Assembly (NCBI GenBank): GCA_036378535.1
Contig: DASUWH010000080.1
Span: forward strand, 74,483-138,482
Length of the DNA stretch: 64,000 nt
DNA from: Gp1-AA122 sp036378535
GTDB lineage: Bacteria; Acidobacteriota; Terriglobia; Terriglobales; Acidobacteriaceae
Direction of reading: 5' to 3'
Numbering within the stretch: the stretch's first letter is position 1; every line of letters begins with the position of its first letter. Shown piece after piece: positions 7,550 to 16,080 of the stretch. The notes beneath the pieces were generated by a model. The model had not been told where the DNA came from. It was given only the letters and a program-made list of their open reading frames with translations, and searched no databases. The position numbers were made by a program, and so were the translations under genes.

Positions 7550-9208
7550 TCACGGTTCGATTCCCGCGCTCAACTCTTCCGCCTGCCGCTCGGCCACATG
7601 GGGATACGCAGCCTCTCTCCGACGGCGCAGGTCTCGAGGCAGATTTGATCGTAAGACCCATAATCCCAAGGCCACCATGGCCGCCCAGGTCAAGGTGATG
7701 AGCAGCAAATCCAGAATGTCGCCACCGCGGCTACCCCTGAGTTTCACCAACTCCGAGATGCGAAAAGCCGAGTAGCCCGCCGCCGCCGCGACGATCACGG
7801 ACTTTCCTAATTCTTTCCATGGCAAGTCGCCGCCCGGCACGAGTTTCCGGCGGTGCAAAAGGAAGGCCAGAACCACTGTATTAGCGATAATTCCTAAATC
7901 CGACGCGATAGCCAGCCCCACAACCGAGAAGGTATGAAACAGGGCCGAATAAGCCGGTAAGGACGCGAGGGTGAGCGCTGAGGCGGCGATCATCGGGGTA
8001 AGGGTATCGGTGGTAGCGTAGAATGCGCGCGCATAGAGGGCCTGTGCTGACCAGAACGCCAGCGACAGGGAGAACCAGAAGAAATAAACCGCAGTGGTCT
8101 GCGCATCGCCGAAACCAAAGCGCCCGCGGCGATAGACCAGGTCAATGATAGGAAGAGCGGCGGCCATCATCCATCCCGAGACCAGAAAGGACATCGCTGA
8201 AACGCGGTAAACGGAGGTGCTTACATTGGCAGAGAATTCGGCACTCCGCCTTTCTCCGAAGAGCTTTGCAAAAAATGGCAGCGAGGCCTGACCCGTGGCC
8301 TGACCGAGAACCGCGATCGGAACTGCGAACAAGCGCTTGGCATAGTTCAGGCGGGCGATATCGCCGATTCCGCTGGAAGCGAAATAACGCAGAATCCAGT
8401 CATCGGCAGTCACGAGGGACACGCCCAGCATCAACGGAATCGACATCCTGACCCACTCGCGGAAAGCTTTGTTCTTGATATCGAAAGACGGCCAATAGCC
8501 GGTGCCCACGCGCGCCGCCCCGACGGCATTGATCAGAAACGGTCCAATGATGCTGCCCAGGACCGCCCCGTAAGCCAGCGAGGCAATGCCCAAGCGCCGG
8601 CCGAAGGCGATGCCAGCGGCGATGATGAACACGTTATAGAGAACCGGGCCGAAAGCTGGGAACAGAAAAAGGCGTTTCGAGAGCAGAACGGCGGAAACGA
8701 TTCCACCAACATAAAAGAAGATCTGCGCGGGAAGCAGGATACGAGTAAGGAAAACGCAGAGCCGAACCTGCTCGGTATTGAACCCGTGGAACATCCAGTG
8801 GACGAACTGAGTGGTGAAAAGCTCGGCGAAGCCGATGCCGATCAGCAAAACGGTCGTCATCACCGTGATGATGACGGAAAACGTCTTCTGCGCTTCGTGC
8901 TCGCGGTTTTGGGCAACAAAGCGCGTGTAGATCGCAATGAAGGTGATGGAGGCTGTTCCGCCTGCCACCATATAGTTCAGCCAGTCCGGCAACGTGAAAG
9001 CAGCGACATAGGCGTCCACCTGCGATCCCGCGCCGAAGGCGTACGCAATGTACATTTCGCGCAAGTATCCGATGATGCGCGACGCCAGGATGGTGGTCAT
9101 CAACAGAAAAGTTGCGGAGAGCTCGGTGTGCTGGTGCGAGGGGCGAAACAGGCGCAAGGCGCGCGACACCATGCTCAGCGGAGTGCTTGGATTCGAAGAC
9201 GACTCCAT
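7550..9208 (-). CDS. murJ: MurJ / MVF family lipid II flippase-like protein
   Basis: 552 residues from the ATG at 9208; the frame runs on to 9313, but that extra part covers a dispersed repeat, so the inner start is preferred. MurJ flips the peptidoglycan precursor lipid II across the inner membrane. The chain has some 13-14 hydrophobic helices typical of the MOP exporter superfamily. It has the family-like N-terminal segment TILASRIIGYLREMYIAYAFGAG and, later, ATGQASLPFFAKL. Acidobacteria often carry several MVF paralogues for polysaccharide flipping, so a non-lipid II substrate is possible. Neighbours do not show a cell-wall cluster. Confidence 0.85.
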   Translation of the reverse strand: MESSSNPSTPLSMVSRALRLFRPSHQHTELSATFLLMTTILASRIIGYLREMYIAYAFGAGSQVDAYVAAFTLPDWLNYMVAGGTASITFIAIYTRFVAQNREHEAQKTFSVIITVMTTVLLIGIGFAELFTTQFVHWMFHGFNTEQVRLCVFLTRILLPAQIFFYVGGIVSAVLLSKRLFLFPAFGPVLYNVFIIAAGIAFGRRLGIASLAYGAVLGSIIGPFLINAVGAARVGTGYWPSFDIKNKAFREWVRMSIPLMLGVSLVTADDWILRYFASSGIGDIARLNYAKRLFAVPIAVLGQATGQASLPFFAKLFGERRSAEFSANVSTSVYRVSAMSFLVSGWMMAAALPIIDLVYRRGRFGFGDAQTTAVYFFWFSLSLAFWSAQALYARAFYATTDTLTPMIAASALTLASLPAYSALFHTFSVVGLAIASDLGIIANTVVLAFLLHRRKLVPGGDLPWKELGKSVIVAAAAGYSAFRISELVKLRGSRGGDILDLLLITLTWAAMVALGLWVLRSNLPRDLRRRREAAYPHVAERQAEELSAGIEP

Positions 9209-9238
9209 GGGATGTGGCGATTCTACATGGAGAGCAGT

Positions 9239-9480
9239 GGTTGGTTGGTGGTCTTTGGTCGTTGACCCTTTGCGCCGGAGCTTCGGGCGCCACGCGACTG
9301 TTATCCCGAGCAAACCTGACGCAGCGAAGCGAAGTCAGGCGAAGTCGAGGGGCCTTGCGTTCATCCCCCCGGTAGCACTTTTGAGCGCCGGGAAAACACA
9401 AGGTCCCTCCACTCGGGCTCACGCCCTTGGTCGGGATGACAGTGCATAGCGCATGAGAGATGCCAACGACCAACGACCAG
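9239..9480. repeat. repeat-filled intergenic region
   Basis: Three elements lie side by side. GGTTGGTGGTCTTTGGTCGTTG at about 9239-9260 and CCAACGACCAACGACCAG at 9463-9480 form an inverted pair of the 'CAACGACC' family, also at 53545 and 55546. Between them, 9300-9441 is a long inverted structure: TTATCCCGA pairs with TCGGGATGA and GAGGGGCCTTG with CAAGGTCCCTC. The unit matches the repeats at 24977 and 43109. No gene is seen. Confidence 0.75.
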
Positions 9481-9491
9481 GACAGCGTTCA

Positions 9492-10847
9492 TTAGTTGGC
9501 GCCAGGACGTTGTGCCGGCGCGTGCGCATCCTTGTACACCTGACCGCCCTTCATCACGAAGCTGACATGCTCGAGGGCGCGAACATCGGCCAAGGGATCG
9601 GAATCGACGGCGATGATGTCGGCGTACTTGCCGGGTTCGATGGTCCCAACATCTTTCGAGCGCCCAATCAGATCAGCGGCGTTGGAAGTGGCAGCGCGAA
9701 TTGCCTGGGCCGGAGTCATGCCGAATTTCACCATGTAGAAGAATTGCCGGGCATTGTCGCCGTGTGGATAAACCCCGGCATCGGTGCCGAATGCCATTTT
9801 GGCTCCGGCCTTCACCGCTTTGGCAAAGTTTTCGCGCTGCAGGCGCCCGACCGTCTTCTCCTTTTCGAGATTCTCCGCGGGCAATCCGAATTTCGTGGCC
9901 TCATTTAGCAGGTAATCATCGTTATAAATGTCCATCACCAGGTAAGTTCCGCGTTCCTTCGCCAACCGGATGCCCTCGTCATCAATAAGGCTGGCGTGCT
10001 CGATGGAATCGATACCTGCGAGGATGGAATTCTTGATCCCCTCCGTTCCATGGGCATGGGCCGCGATCTTGCGCCCGGCGTGATGCGCTTCCTCGGCAGC
10101 TGCTTTCAGTTCGTCGAACGTATACTGCGGCGCGCCGGGACTGTCGCCTTTGGAAAGGACGCCACCGGTTGCAAGAATCTTGATCACGTCCACGCCATAT
10201 TTGACCTGCGCTCGCACGACGTGCCGGACCTGGTCGACGCCGTCGGCGATCTGGAAATCCCGTTCTTCGGGGAACATCCAGACCTGGGTCTGGGGCGAGA
10301 AGTTGTTGAGATCGCCATGCCCACCCGTGATGGAAATGCCCGGCCCGCTGGCTACCACCCGCGGCCCGATTACGAATCCTTCGTTGATCGCGTTACGCAG
10401 GTCGACCGCCAGAAAAGGTTTCGAACCGACATCCCGCACGGAGGTAAAGCCTGCTTCCAGCGTGCGCCGGGCGTTACCCACAGCAAAGAAGGCCTTGGTA
10501 AACGGTGTGTCCTTGAATTTATAGATCTCGTTGTAACGATCGGCGCGTGCCTGCAGGTGAGTATGACAATCAATCAGGCCGGGCAACACGGTGGAATGTG
10601 ACAAGTCCAGAACGCTGGCGCCAGCCGGAATTCTGATCGAACTGGCGGGAACTACATCCTTGATACGCTCGCCCTCGACGACGATAACCATGGTCTCGCG
10701 AACGCTGTCGCTGGCGGAGTCGAACAAGCGCCCAGCCAAAATGTAAGTGGTTCGTCCCGCACCGGGGAAAGCCGAACTCTGGGGAGCGCTCTGGGCAAGA
10801 CCCGTGGAAACCAGCAAGGCAACGAACAGCATCGTCAAACGATTCAT
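9492..10847 (-). CDS. exported amidohydrolase (imidazolonepropionase-like)
   Basis: 451 residues. A signal peptide is visible (MNRLTMLFVALLVSTGLAQSAP), so it is probably periplasmic or secreted. The metal-dependent hydrolase signature is complete: DCHTHL near residue 115, the probable carboxylated Lys in DVIKILATGG, His in AAHAHGTEG and EHASL, and the catalytic Asp in FGTDAGVYPHG. The C-terminal IEPGKYADIIAVDSDP strand is typical. Related proteins are annotated as Xaa-Pro dipeptidases or imidazolonepropionase-like enzymes and act on cyclic amides or proline-containing peptides; the substrate here is unknown. It is monocistronic, with a divergent thioredoxin-fold gene upstream. Confidence 0.88.
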   Translation of the reverse strand: MNRLTMLFVALLVSTGLAQSAPQSSAFPGAGRTTYILAGRLFDSASDSVRETMVIVVEGERIKDVVPASSIRIPAGASVLDLSHSTVLPGLIDCHTHLQARADRYNEIYKFKDTPFTKAFFAVGNARRTLEAGFTSVRDVGSKPFLAVDLRNAINEGFVIGPRVVASGPGISITGGHGDLNNFSPQTQVWMFPEERDFQIADGVDQVRHVVRAQVKYGVDVIKILATGGVLSKGDSPGAPQYTFDELKAAAEEAHHAGRKIAAHAHGTEGIKNSILAGIDSIEHASLIDDEGIRLAKERGTYLVMDIYNDDYLLNEATKFGLPAENLEKEKTVGRLQRENFAKAVKAGAKMAFGTDAGVYPHGDNARQFFYMVKFGMTPAQAIRAATSNAADLIGRSKDVGTIEPGKYADIIAVDSDPLADVRALEHVSFVMKGGQVYKDAHAPAQRPGAN

Positions 10848-10998
10848 GTGGAAGGCTCCGGAGGAATCGACCGAGCAGTTTCAAGGCAACCATAGCCTTA
10901 TGTCAAACGCGCAGATTCCCTTGTGCGCTGCCGTTCGTTTAACATGTATACAGAAACTGGCGCGAACTGGCGCGCAATCCGGCATCGAACATAAACAT

Positions 10999-11589
10999 AT
11001 GAAATTCAGGCTCGCTCTTCTCGCCTCTGCTCTATTGCTGGTCACGCTCGCTGCTGGCCAGAGTACCGACAATCCCGCCCTGCGCCCGCCCAAGGGGGCG
11101 CAAGTGGCCATCGTGGTATTCGAAGATCTGGAGTGTCCCGACTGCGCGCGCGCAGCGCCCCTGGTACAGGAAGCGGCGCGCACCTATCACATTCCCGTGG
11201 TGCGGCACGATTTTCCTCTACAGATGCATCCGTGGGCGTTTGACGCGGCTGTACTGGCGCGGTTCTTCGATACTCATTCGAAGAAAATCGGCAACGAGTT
11301 TCGCGACACCGTCTTCCAGCACCAGCTTGAAATCAATAAAGACAATCTGCACGCGTTTGCCGAGAAGTTTGCCGCCGAGCGCAAGATTGATCTGCCCTTT
11401 GCGGTCGATCCGCAAGGGAAACTGGCCGCTGAGGTCGAGGCCGATCGCAATCTGGGCATCAGTCTCGCTCTGAACCACACGCCCACTATTTATGTTGTAT
11501 CCAATAAGAATGTCGGTAAGCCTTTCGTCGAAGTAGTGGACCGCAGCCAGTTGTTTCAACTCATCGATGCCATGAAGCAGGGCGAATAA
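10999..11589 (+). CDS. exported DsbA/thioredoxin-fold protein
   Basis: 196 residues from ATG 10999; I took this start because a clean signal peptide follows (MKFRLALLASALLLVTLAAGQ). The thioredoxin-fold active site is CPDC in FEDLECPDCARAAP. The cis-proline loop is HTPTIYVV near residue 165. Between them is the helical insertion of DsbA-type proteins. It probably makes or reshuffles disulfides in the periplasm, or reduces a partner. The CPDC centre differs from the CPHC of classical DsbA. No DsbB is nearby. Confidence 0.87.
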   Translation: MKFRLALLASALLLVTLAAGQSTDNPALRPPKGAQVAIVVFEDLECPDCARAAPLVQEAARTYHIPVVRHDFPLQMHPWAFDAAVLARFFDTHSKKIGNEFRDTVFQHQLEINKDNLHAFAEKFAAERKIDLPFAVDPQGKLAAEVEADRNLGISLALNHTPTIYVVSNKNVGKPFVEVVDRSQLFQLIDAMKQGE

Positions 11590-11756
11590 CCGCGGCACAT
11601 TCGGTGACGGTTCTTCTCCTGTCTTCTACAACTCGGGCTAAGGATTTTTCTGCCTGCCTATTGGGATTTTTGCCGAGTTCTGCTGTTTCTTCTCGATAAA
11701 CCAAAACTCTGGTGTGCAGCATCCAACGGACACTAAAAAGGTGAGGAGAAAAGATT

Positions 11757-12197
11757 GTGAGTTGGATCAAAGACCGGCTCGAGGAGAAACAAATCGTGCT
11801 TGAGCAGGAATGGTTGCGCGACTGGGACGCAGTCGAACGCCAGCCGGCGCGCAACCTCGACGAAGCATGGACACATATGATCGCGGCCATTGGGCGGGAT
11901 GTAAGAGAATTCAACGCCCTGAAACTATGTGGGCATCAGCAGTTGCAGGTCACCTCCGGCGCGCAATCGATGGATCTGCGTTGGCAGGATCAGACTGAAC
12001 CGATCCTCAGCGTGGTAATGGATCGCCCTGGAGAATTTATCGGATACACCGCGCGCAAGGACGGCAAGAACCGCTCTGGACTTTTGCGTGTGCGTGTACG
12101 TCGCGGAAGCAACGCCATTCTCTACAACGGGCGCCCGACGCCGTTCACCTATGAGGAAGCATCGCAGTTCTTATTGCAACCGCTGCTGATGCCGTGA
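11757..12197 (+). CDS. conserved-looking hypothetical protein
   Basis: 146 residues from GTG 11757, preceded by the ribosome site AGGTGAGGAG. No signal peptide or membrane helix. The first third is charged and probably helical (SWIKDRLEEKQIVLEQEWLR); the rest alternates as short beta strands (LSVVMDRPGEFIGYTARK, LLRVRVRRGSNAILYNGRP). I do not recognise the family. Codon use and G+C fit its neighbours, so it is likely a real gene. The convergent CPBP gene ends 10 bp away. Confidence 0.65.
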   Translation: MSWIKDRLEEKQIVLEQEWLRDWDAVERQPARNLDEAWTHMIAAIGRDVREFNALKLCGHQQLQVTSGAQSMDLRWQDQTEPILSVVMDRPGEFIGYTARKDGKNRSGLLRVRVRRGSNAILYNGRPTPFTYEEASQFLLQPLLMP

Positions 12198-12206
12198 TCC
12201 GAGCTA

Positions 12207-13181
12207 TCAGCTCTCAGCTGTCACCAAACTCGGCGCTCGTGCGACCGGGTACCTGGCTTCCGGGTAGAGCCGGTCGAATACTACCCACAGGATCGCGATC
12301 AAAATGAACGCGAACACGCTGCCTTCCGGGCCGACGCTGCCCCCGGTCAGCCAGATTGGGCCGTGAAAAGATGAGTTCAGCAGATGGCCAGGCTCGACCG
12401 TTCCGCTATTAGGGACCGAGTACAGGAACGTCTCTCCCCAATCGAAGGCCAGATGGAAGCCCACCGCGAACCAGAGATTGCCGGTGCGGCGCAGCGTCAG
12501 GCAGAGAAACAAGCCGATCAGGCCAGCGCTGGAGAGACCAACCAAAGCTTCTCCTGGATTGTCGACATGCAGCGCTCCGAAGCTGGCCGAGGTGATGGCA
12601 GCGGCGGGCCAGAATCCGATACCGTCAGTGAGCGTGAACTGTGTGTAGCCGCGAAGCAGGAACTCCTCGAAGAATCCCACCAGCAGAAAAAACAAGCCCC
12701 AGAAGAGCGCGAACTTAAGGATGCGGATGCCATGAAGGGCCAGGTGTCCGAAATAAAAGCCGTGCAGGCCGCGGATCATCACGAGGAGAAGCGTGATCGC
12801 CAGCAGTCCCCAAAGACACCCGATCCAAAAGAGTTTTCCGAGAGCCTCGCCACCGGGTAATCCGTAATCACCGAACGGGCGCTTCTCGATGCGCGTCATG
12901 ATGAACGCGGCAATAATGACAGCCGCGGCCAGTAGGCCTTCTTCCACCAACTGCAGCCACAACAGGGCGGCGCCATGGGCATGCCAGGGCTGAAGAATAA
13001 AGGCGAAGATTGCGGCAATTAAAGCCGTCATAAGCAAATACAGCAGCAGGCGCCATCCAGCGCGAATGCCGTGCGGTCCGACGAAAATTGTGTACACCCT
13101 TGGCGGCGTCGGTTCCCCGACCTGGGTATCGGGTCCAGGCGGCACGTTCTCCGGAGGGAGGATGGGATTGAGTTCGCTCAT
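12207..13181 (-). CDS. CPBP family intramembrane metalloprotease
   Basis: 324 residues from the ATG at 13181 (MSELNPILPP); the frame reaches 13241 but the upstream part overlaps the divergent gene's promoter region. About eight membrane helices. All three CPBP/Abi motifs are present: EEFLLRGYTQF (EExxxR), FGALH (FxxxH) and HLAFDWGE (HxxxD in place of HxxxN/B). The family includes type II CAAX proteases and self-immunity proteins. The last codons (VTAES) are encoded by an AGCTCTCAGCTGTCA repeat at 12210-12225, which is common between genes in such genomes. The substrate is unknown. Confidence 0.87.
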   Translation of the reverse strand: MSELNPILPPENVPPGPDTQVGEPTPPRVYTIFVGPHGIRAGWRLLLYLLMTALIAAIFAFILQPWHAHGAALLWLQLVEEGLLAAAVIIAAFIMTRIEKRPFGDYGLPGGEALGKLFWIGCLWGLLAITLLLVMIRGLHGFYFGHLALHGIRILKFALFWGLFFLLVGFFEEFLLRGYTQFTLTDGIGFWPAAAITSASFGALHVDNPGEALVGLSSAGLIGLFLCLTLRRTGNLWFAVGFHLAFDWGETFLYSVPNSGTVEPGHLLNSSFHGPIWLTGGSVGPEGSVFAFILIAILWVVFDRLYPEARYPVARAPSLVTAES

Positions 13182-13261
13182 TGCCTTTTTCCCTTCGATG
13201 ATAGCTGAGGAGCAACGTCCAGCAAACAGCGCGCCGGGCATGGTACAACTTGTTGTTCCGG

Positions 13262-14521
13262 ATGCACCCCTTCTTCAACAAGCAGCGCTTCGGCGAACCC
13301 CAATTTGTTGCCGGCCTGCTGTTGCTGATATTCCTCGCGCAGTGTGCCTGGTTGATCCGCTCCGATCTGCGAACTGGACAAATCAGCAGCGCCGAACGAT
13401 GGGTGATCGACCGCGGCCTGCAGCAGTGGCACGGAAATGTAAACCAGAGTTCCTTGTCAGTTGCGGCCGATGCGCGCTTCACAGGATTTGAAGATTCGAC
13501 GGAAATACCGGCCCCCGATCCTCACGGGTTGGCTTCGGTCTGGGATCCTAATCACTCTGCGCTGTACTACCTGGTCGCGACTGCTCCTCTACTGCTCTGG
13601 CCCAGGCCGCTCGCCGCCGATTCCGTTGTGGTCTGGGGCTGGCTGGCGCGCGCCACGGGGCTGATTTTCGGATTGTGCCTGGGAGCATCGCTTTGGTATG
13701 TTGCGCGACGACTTTACGGCAATGCTGGAGGGTACGTCGCGCTCGTGCTGTTCTGTTTCTCCCCTGGCCTCATCCGTGCTTCTGCCGGATGGCTCGTCCC
13801 CCCGGAAACGGGCGCAGCCTGGGGAGCCTTTGGCGCGATCTTCACCGGCATCGCTGTAGCTCACACCTTGTATGCGCCGCGCGAAGTTATCCTCTGGAAT
13901 TGGCGCCGTATTCTCCTTTTGGGGGTGGCTCTGGCGATGGCCATCGGCTCACAGTTCTCCCTCGCGGCGCTGATTCCTTTAGTGCTCGCTTTTCTTCTTT
14001 ATCTCGCGCCCACCCGAAGGAAAGCAGCGCTGGCGATCTGGGCGGCTGCCTGCGCCATAGCCGTGCTCCTGCTTTTCAGCTCCTATTATTTCCATCCCTT
14101 GGCCTTTTGGCACGGCCTCCGTCACGCCGACTTCTTGGCTTTGACCGGATCAGCTTTTGCCATGCCGGGTGTTTATCGGGAGCTGTTTCGGAAAATCCTC
14201 GAGAGTTGTCCGGCGCTGGCCGTGCTCTTGCCGATCACGCTGATTGTCTTCGCGGCTTGGCGCCGTGCGCGCTATTTCGGAAATTCAGCGCCGCTTCTGT
14301 TGAGCGCATTTTTTCTCGCGATGGGGCTAGCCACGCCCCACTACCCAGGACTAGGCTTCCGCCTTATTGCGGTACCGTTTCTTGTACTGTTTGTCTCGGG
14401 AATGCTCGCTGATGTTCTAGAAACGCGTTACCGTCCGCTGATTCTTCCCGCCACGGCGGGATTGCTGGCATCGTATGCGCTCTGGAGTCTGCTGGAACTG
14501 GCGCGCATCCGTATAGCGTAG
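13262..14521 (+). CDS. polytopic membrane protein, possibly GT-C glycosyltransferase
   Basis: 419 residues from ATG 13262. About ten membrane helices. The first loop after helix 1 is long and periplasmic, with acidic motifs (FEDSTEIPAPDPHG, WDPNHSALYY), as in GT-C fold glycosyltransferases of the ArnT/PMT class, which use lipid-linked sugars. The overall layout supports this, but no diagnostic motif is certain. It is divergent from the CPBP protease and ends at a dispersed repeat. It could also be an O-antigen-related membrane protein of another type. Confidence 0.6.
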   Translation: MHPFFNKQRFGEPQFVAGLLLLIFLAQCAWLIRSDLRTGQISSAERWVIDRGLQQWHGNVNQSSLSVAADARFTGFEDSTEIPAPDPHGLASVWDPNHSALYYLVATAPLLLWPRPLAADSVVVWGWLARATGLIFGLCLGASLWYVARRLYGNAGGYVALVLFCFSPGLIRASAGWLVPPETGAAWGAFGAIFTGIAVAHTLYAPREVILWNWRRILLLGVALAMAIGSQFSLAALIPLVLAFLLYLAPTRRKAALAIWAAACAIAVLLLFSSYYFHPLAFWHGLRHADFLALTGSAFAMPGVYRELFRKILESCPALAVLLPITLIVFAAWRRARYFGNSAPLLLSAFFLAMGLATPHYPGLGFRLIAVPFLVLFVSGMLADVLETRYRPLILPATAGLLASYALWSLLELARIRIA

Positions 14522-14595
14522 GGGACAGGTGCCCTCACCTCTCCGCCGCGTAGGGACAGGTGCCCTCACCTGTCCGGCCGAGCGAAGCTCGGCCT
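14521..14595. repeat. palindromic repeat, GGGACAGGTG...CACCTGTCC type
   Basis: Two units in tandem, GGGACAGGTGCCCTCACCT and TAGGGACAGGTGCCCTCACC, then CCGAGCGAAGCTCGG, a perfect small palindrome. Near relatives lie at 44644, 47077, 48303 and 57746. It may also end transcription of both convergent genes. Confidence 0.8.
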
Positions 14596-14603
14596 TTCTT
14601 TTC

Positions 14604-16043
14604 CTAGGAAATGCACCCCTCGATAGCCCCGCGCAGCTGTGCGACGCTCCAGCGAATCTCTTCCGCGGTGATCACCGCGGGCGGGGCAATCAGGATGTGA
14701 TCCCCGGCGATCCCATCCACGCAGCCTTGCATGGGATAAACCAGCAGCCCACGCTCCAGCGCAGCCTGCCCGACCCGTCCGGCGAAATTCCGCTCGGCCG
14801 GAAACGGCTGCTTCGTTTCTTTATCGGCGACGAATTCCACTGCCCAGAGCAATCCGATTCCCCGCACGTCACCCACCGCCCTGCACTCGCGCAAGCCTTC
14901 CAAGTCACTTTTCAGATGAGCCGCGGCAGAGTTCTTGATGTCCAGATTGGCGGCCGCTACCAGATTATTGCCTGCCAGATGCCGTAATACTGCTCGCCCC
15001 GCGGCCAGGGAAATCGGATGCGCGTTATAAGTGAATCCGTGCAGGAAAGCTCCCGATCCTCGGGCGATCGCATCGGCCACTTTTCTGGTGGCAATTACCG
15101 CTCCCAACGGCGCATAGCCGCTGGAGAGACCCTTGGCCGTCACCAGGATATCCGGAGCGACATCCCAGTGGTCCACGGCGAAGTTGCGCCCGGTGCGGCC
15201 CATGCCAGTCATCACTTCGTCCGTGATGAGCAGAACGCCAGCGTCGCGGCAGATTTCGGCAACCTTCCGCAAGTATCCGGGCGGGGGAGTAACCGCTCCC
15301 AAAGTGGCCCCGCTGACGGGCTCCAATATGAACGCCGCGGTTTCGCCATGAGTCGCCTCGATCGCATCCTGTAGTTCGCGCGCGTACTCCTGGCCGCAGT
15401 TGAAACAGCTGTCGGTGCAGTCGTAAGCGCAGCGATAGCAATACGGCATGCCCACGTGGTCGAACTCGCGGATCATGGGCAAATAGATTTCGCGCCGCCT
15501 GCGATTGCCAGACACGGAGAGCGCGCCCAGCGTCGATCCGTGATAGCTCTGGCGGCGGCTCAACACGCGATGGCGCTTCGTTTCTCCTATTTCCACCTGA
15601 TACTGGCGAGCCAGCTTGAGAGCAGTTTCTACGGACTCCGATCCACCTGATGTGAAGTACACAGAGCCGCCGCGAAAGTTCTCTCCGGCAAATTCCAGCA
15701 GTTCGCGCGCATATTCTTCCGCCACCGGGGTTGTGAACTGACTCGTGTGTACGAACTCCAGTCCTCTAGCCTGCTCGGCCATTGCGGCTGAGATTTCCCG
15801 AACTCCATGGCCAATGAAATTCACCGCCGCCGATCCCGAGAAATCGAGGTAACGCTTGTCTTCCGAATCCCAGACGTAGACGCCTTCGCCGCGCACAGCG
15901 GCGGGGAACATCCTGCGGAAAGAGCGCCGTAAAACTGCAGAGGTCGTCACTGGAGGATGCGTACCGGCTTGAGACACGAAAAGATTATCGAGTTCACATC
16001 GTTCTGCTGTCAAAACACGGTCACCGATTTCAAGGATGCGCAC
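14604..16043 (-). CDS. class III aminotransferase with five-cysteine segment
   Basis: 479 residues. Class III (subgroup II) PLP enzymes move amino groups from omega-amino or ornithine/GABA-type donors. Visible motifs: VYFTSGGSESVETALKLARQ, the catalytic region LLITDEVMTGMGRTG with the Asp that binds the PLP nitrogen, and the Schiff-base Lys in VTAKGLSSGY. Unusual is a cysteine-rich stretch near residue 205-225, CYRCAYDCTDSCFNCG (C-x2-C-x3-C-x3-C-x2-C), in a position that is variable in the family; it may bind zinc or an iron-sulfur cluster. The start is uncertain by a few codons, since a dispersed repeat lies just upstream. The substrate is unknown. Confidence 0.87.
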   Translation of the reverse strand: MRILEIGDRVLTAERCELDNLFVSQAGTHPPVTTSAVLRRSFRRMFPAAVRGEGVYVWDSEDKRYLDFSGSAAVNFIGHGVREISAAMAEQARGLEFVHTSQFTTPVAEEYARELLEFAGENFRGGSVYFTSGGSESVETALKLARQYQVEIGETKRHRVLSRRQSYHGSTLGALSVSGNRRRREIYLPMIREFDHVGMPYCYRCAYDCTDSCFNCGQEYARELQDAIEATHGETAAFILEPVSGATLGAVTPPPGYLRKVAEICRDAGVLLITDEVMTGMGRTGRNFAVDHWDVAPDILVTAKGLSSGYAPLGAVIATRKVADAIARGSGAFLHGFTYNAHPISLAAGRAVLRHLAGNNLVAAANLDIKNSAAAHLKSDLEGLRECRAVGDVRGIGLLWAVEFVADKETKQPFPAERNFAGRVGQAALERGLLVYPMQGCVDGIAGDHILIAPPAVITAEEIRWSVAQLRGAIEGCIS

Positions 16044-16074
16044 GGATCAAATCTGATCCCTGTAAATCCGCGGC
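16041..16074. repeat. short dispersed repeat, ATCCGCGG type
   Basis: CACGGATCAAATCTGATCCCTGTAAATCCGCGG between the aminotransferase and the TonB receptor. It is related to the copies at 20272, 35284 and 55403. Confidence 0.6.
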
Positions 16075-16080
16075 TGGCTT

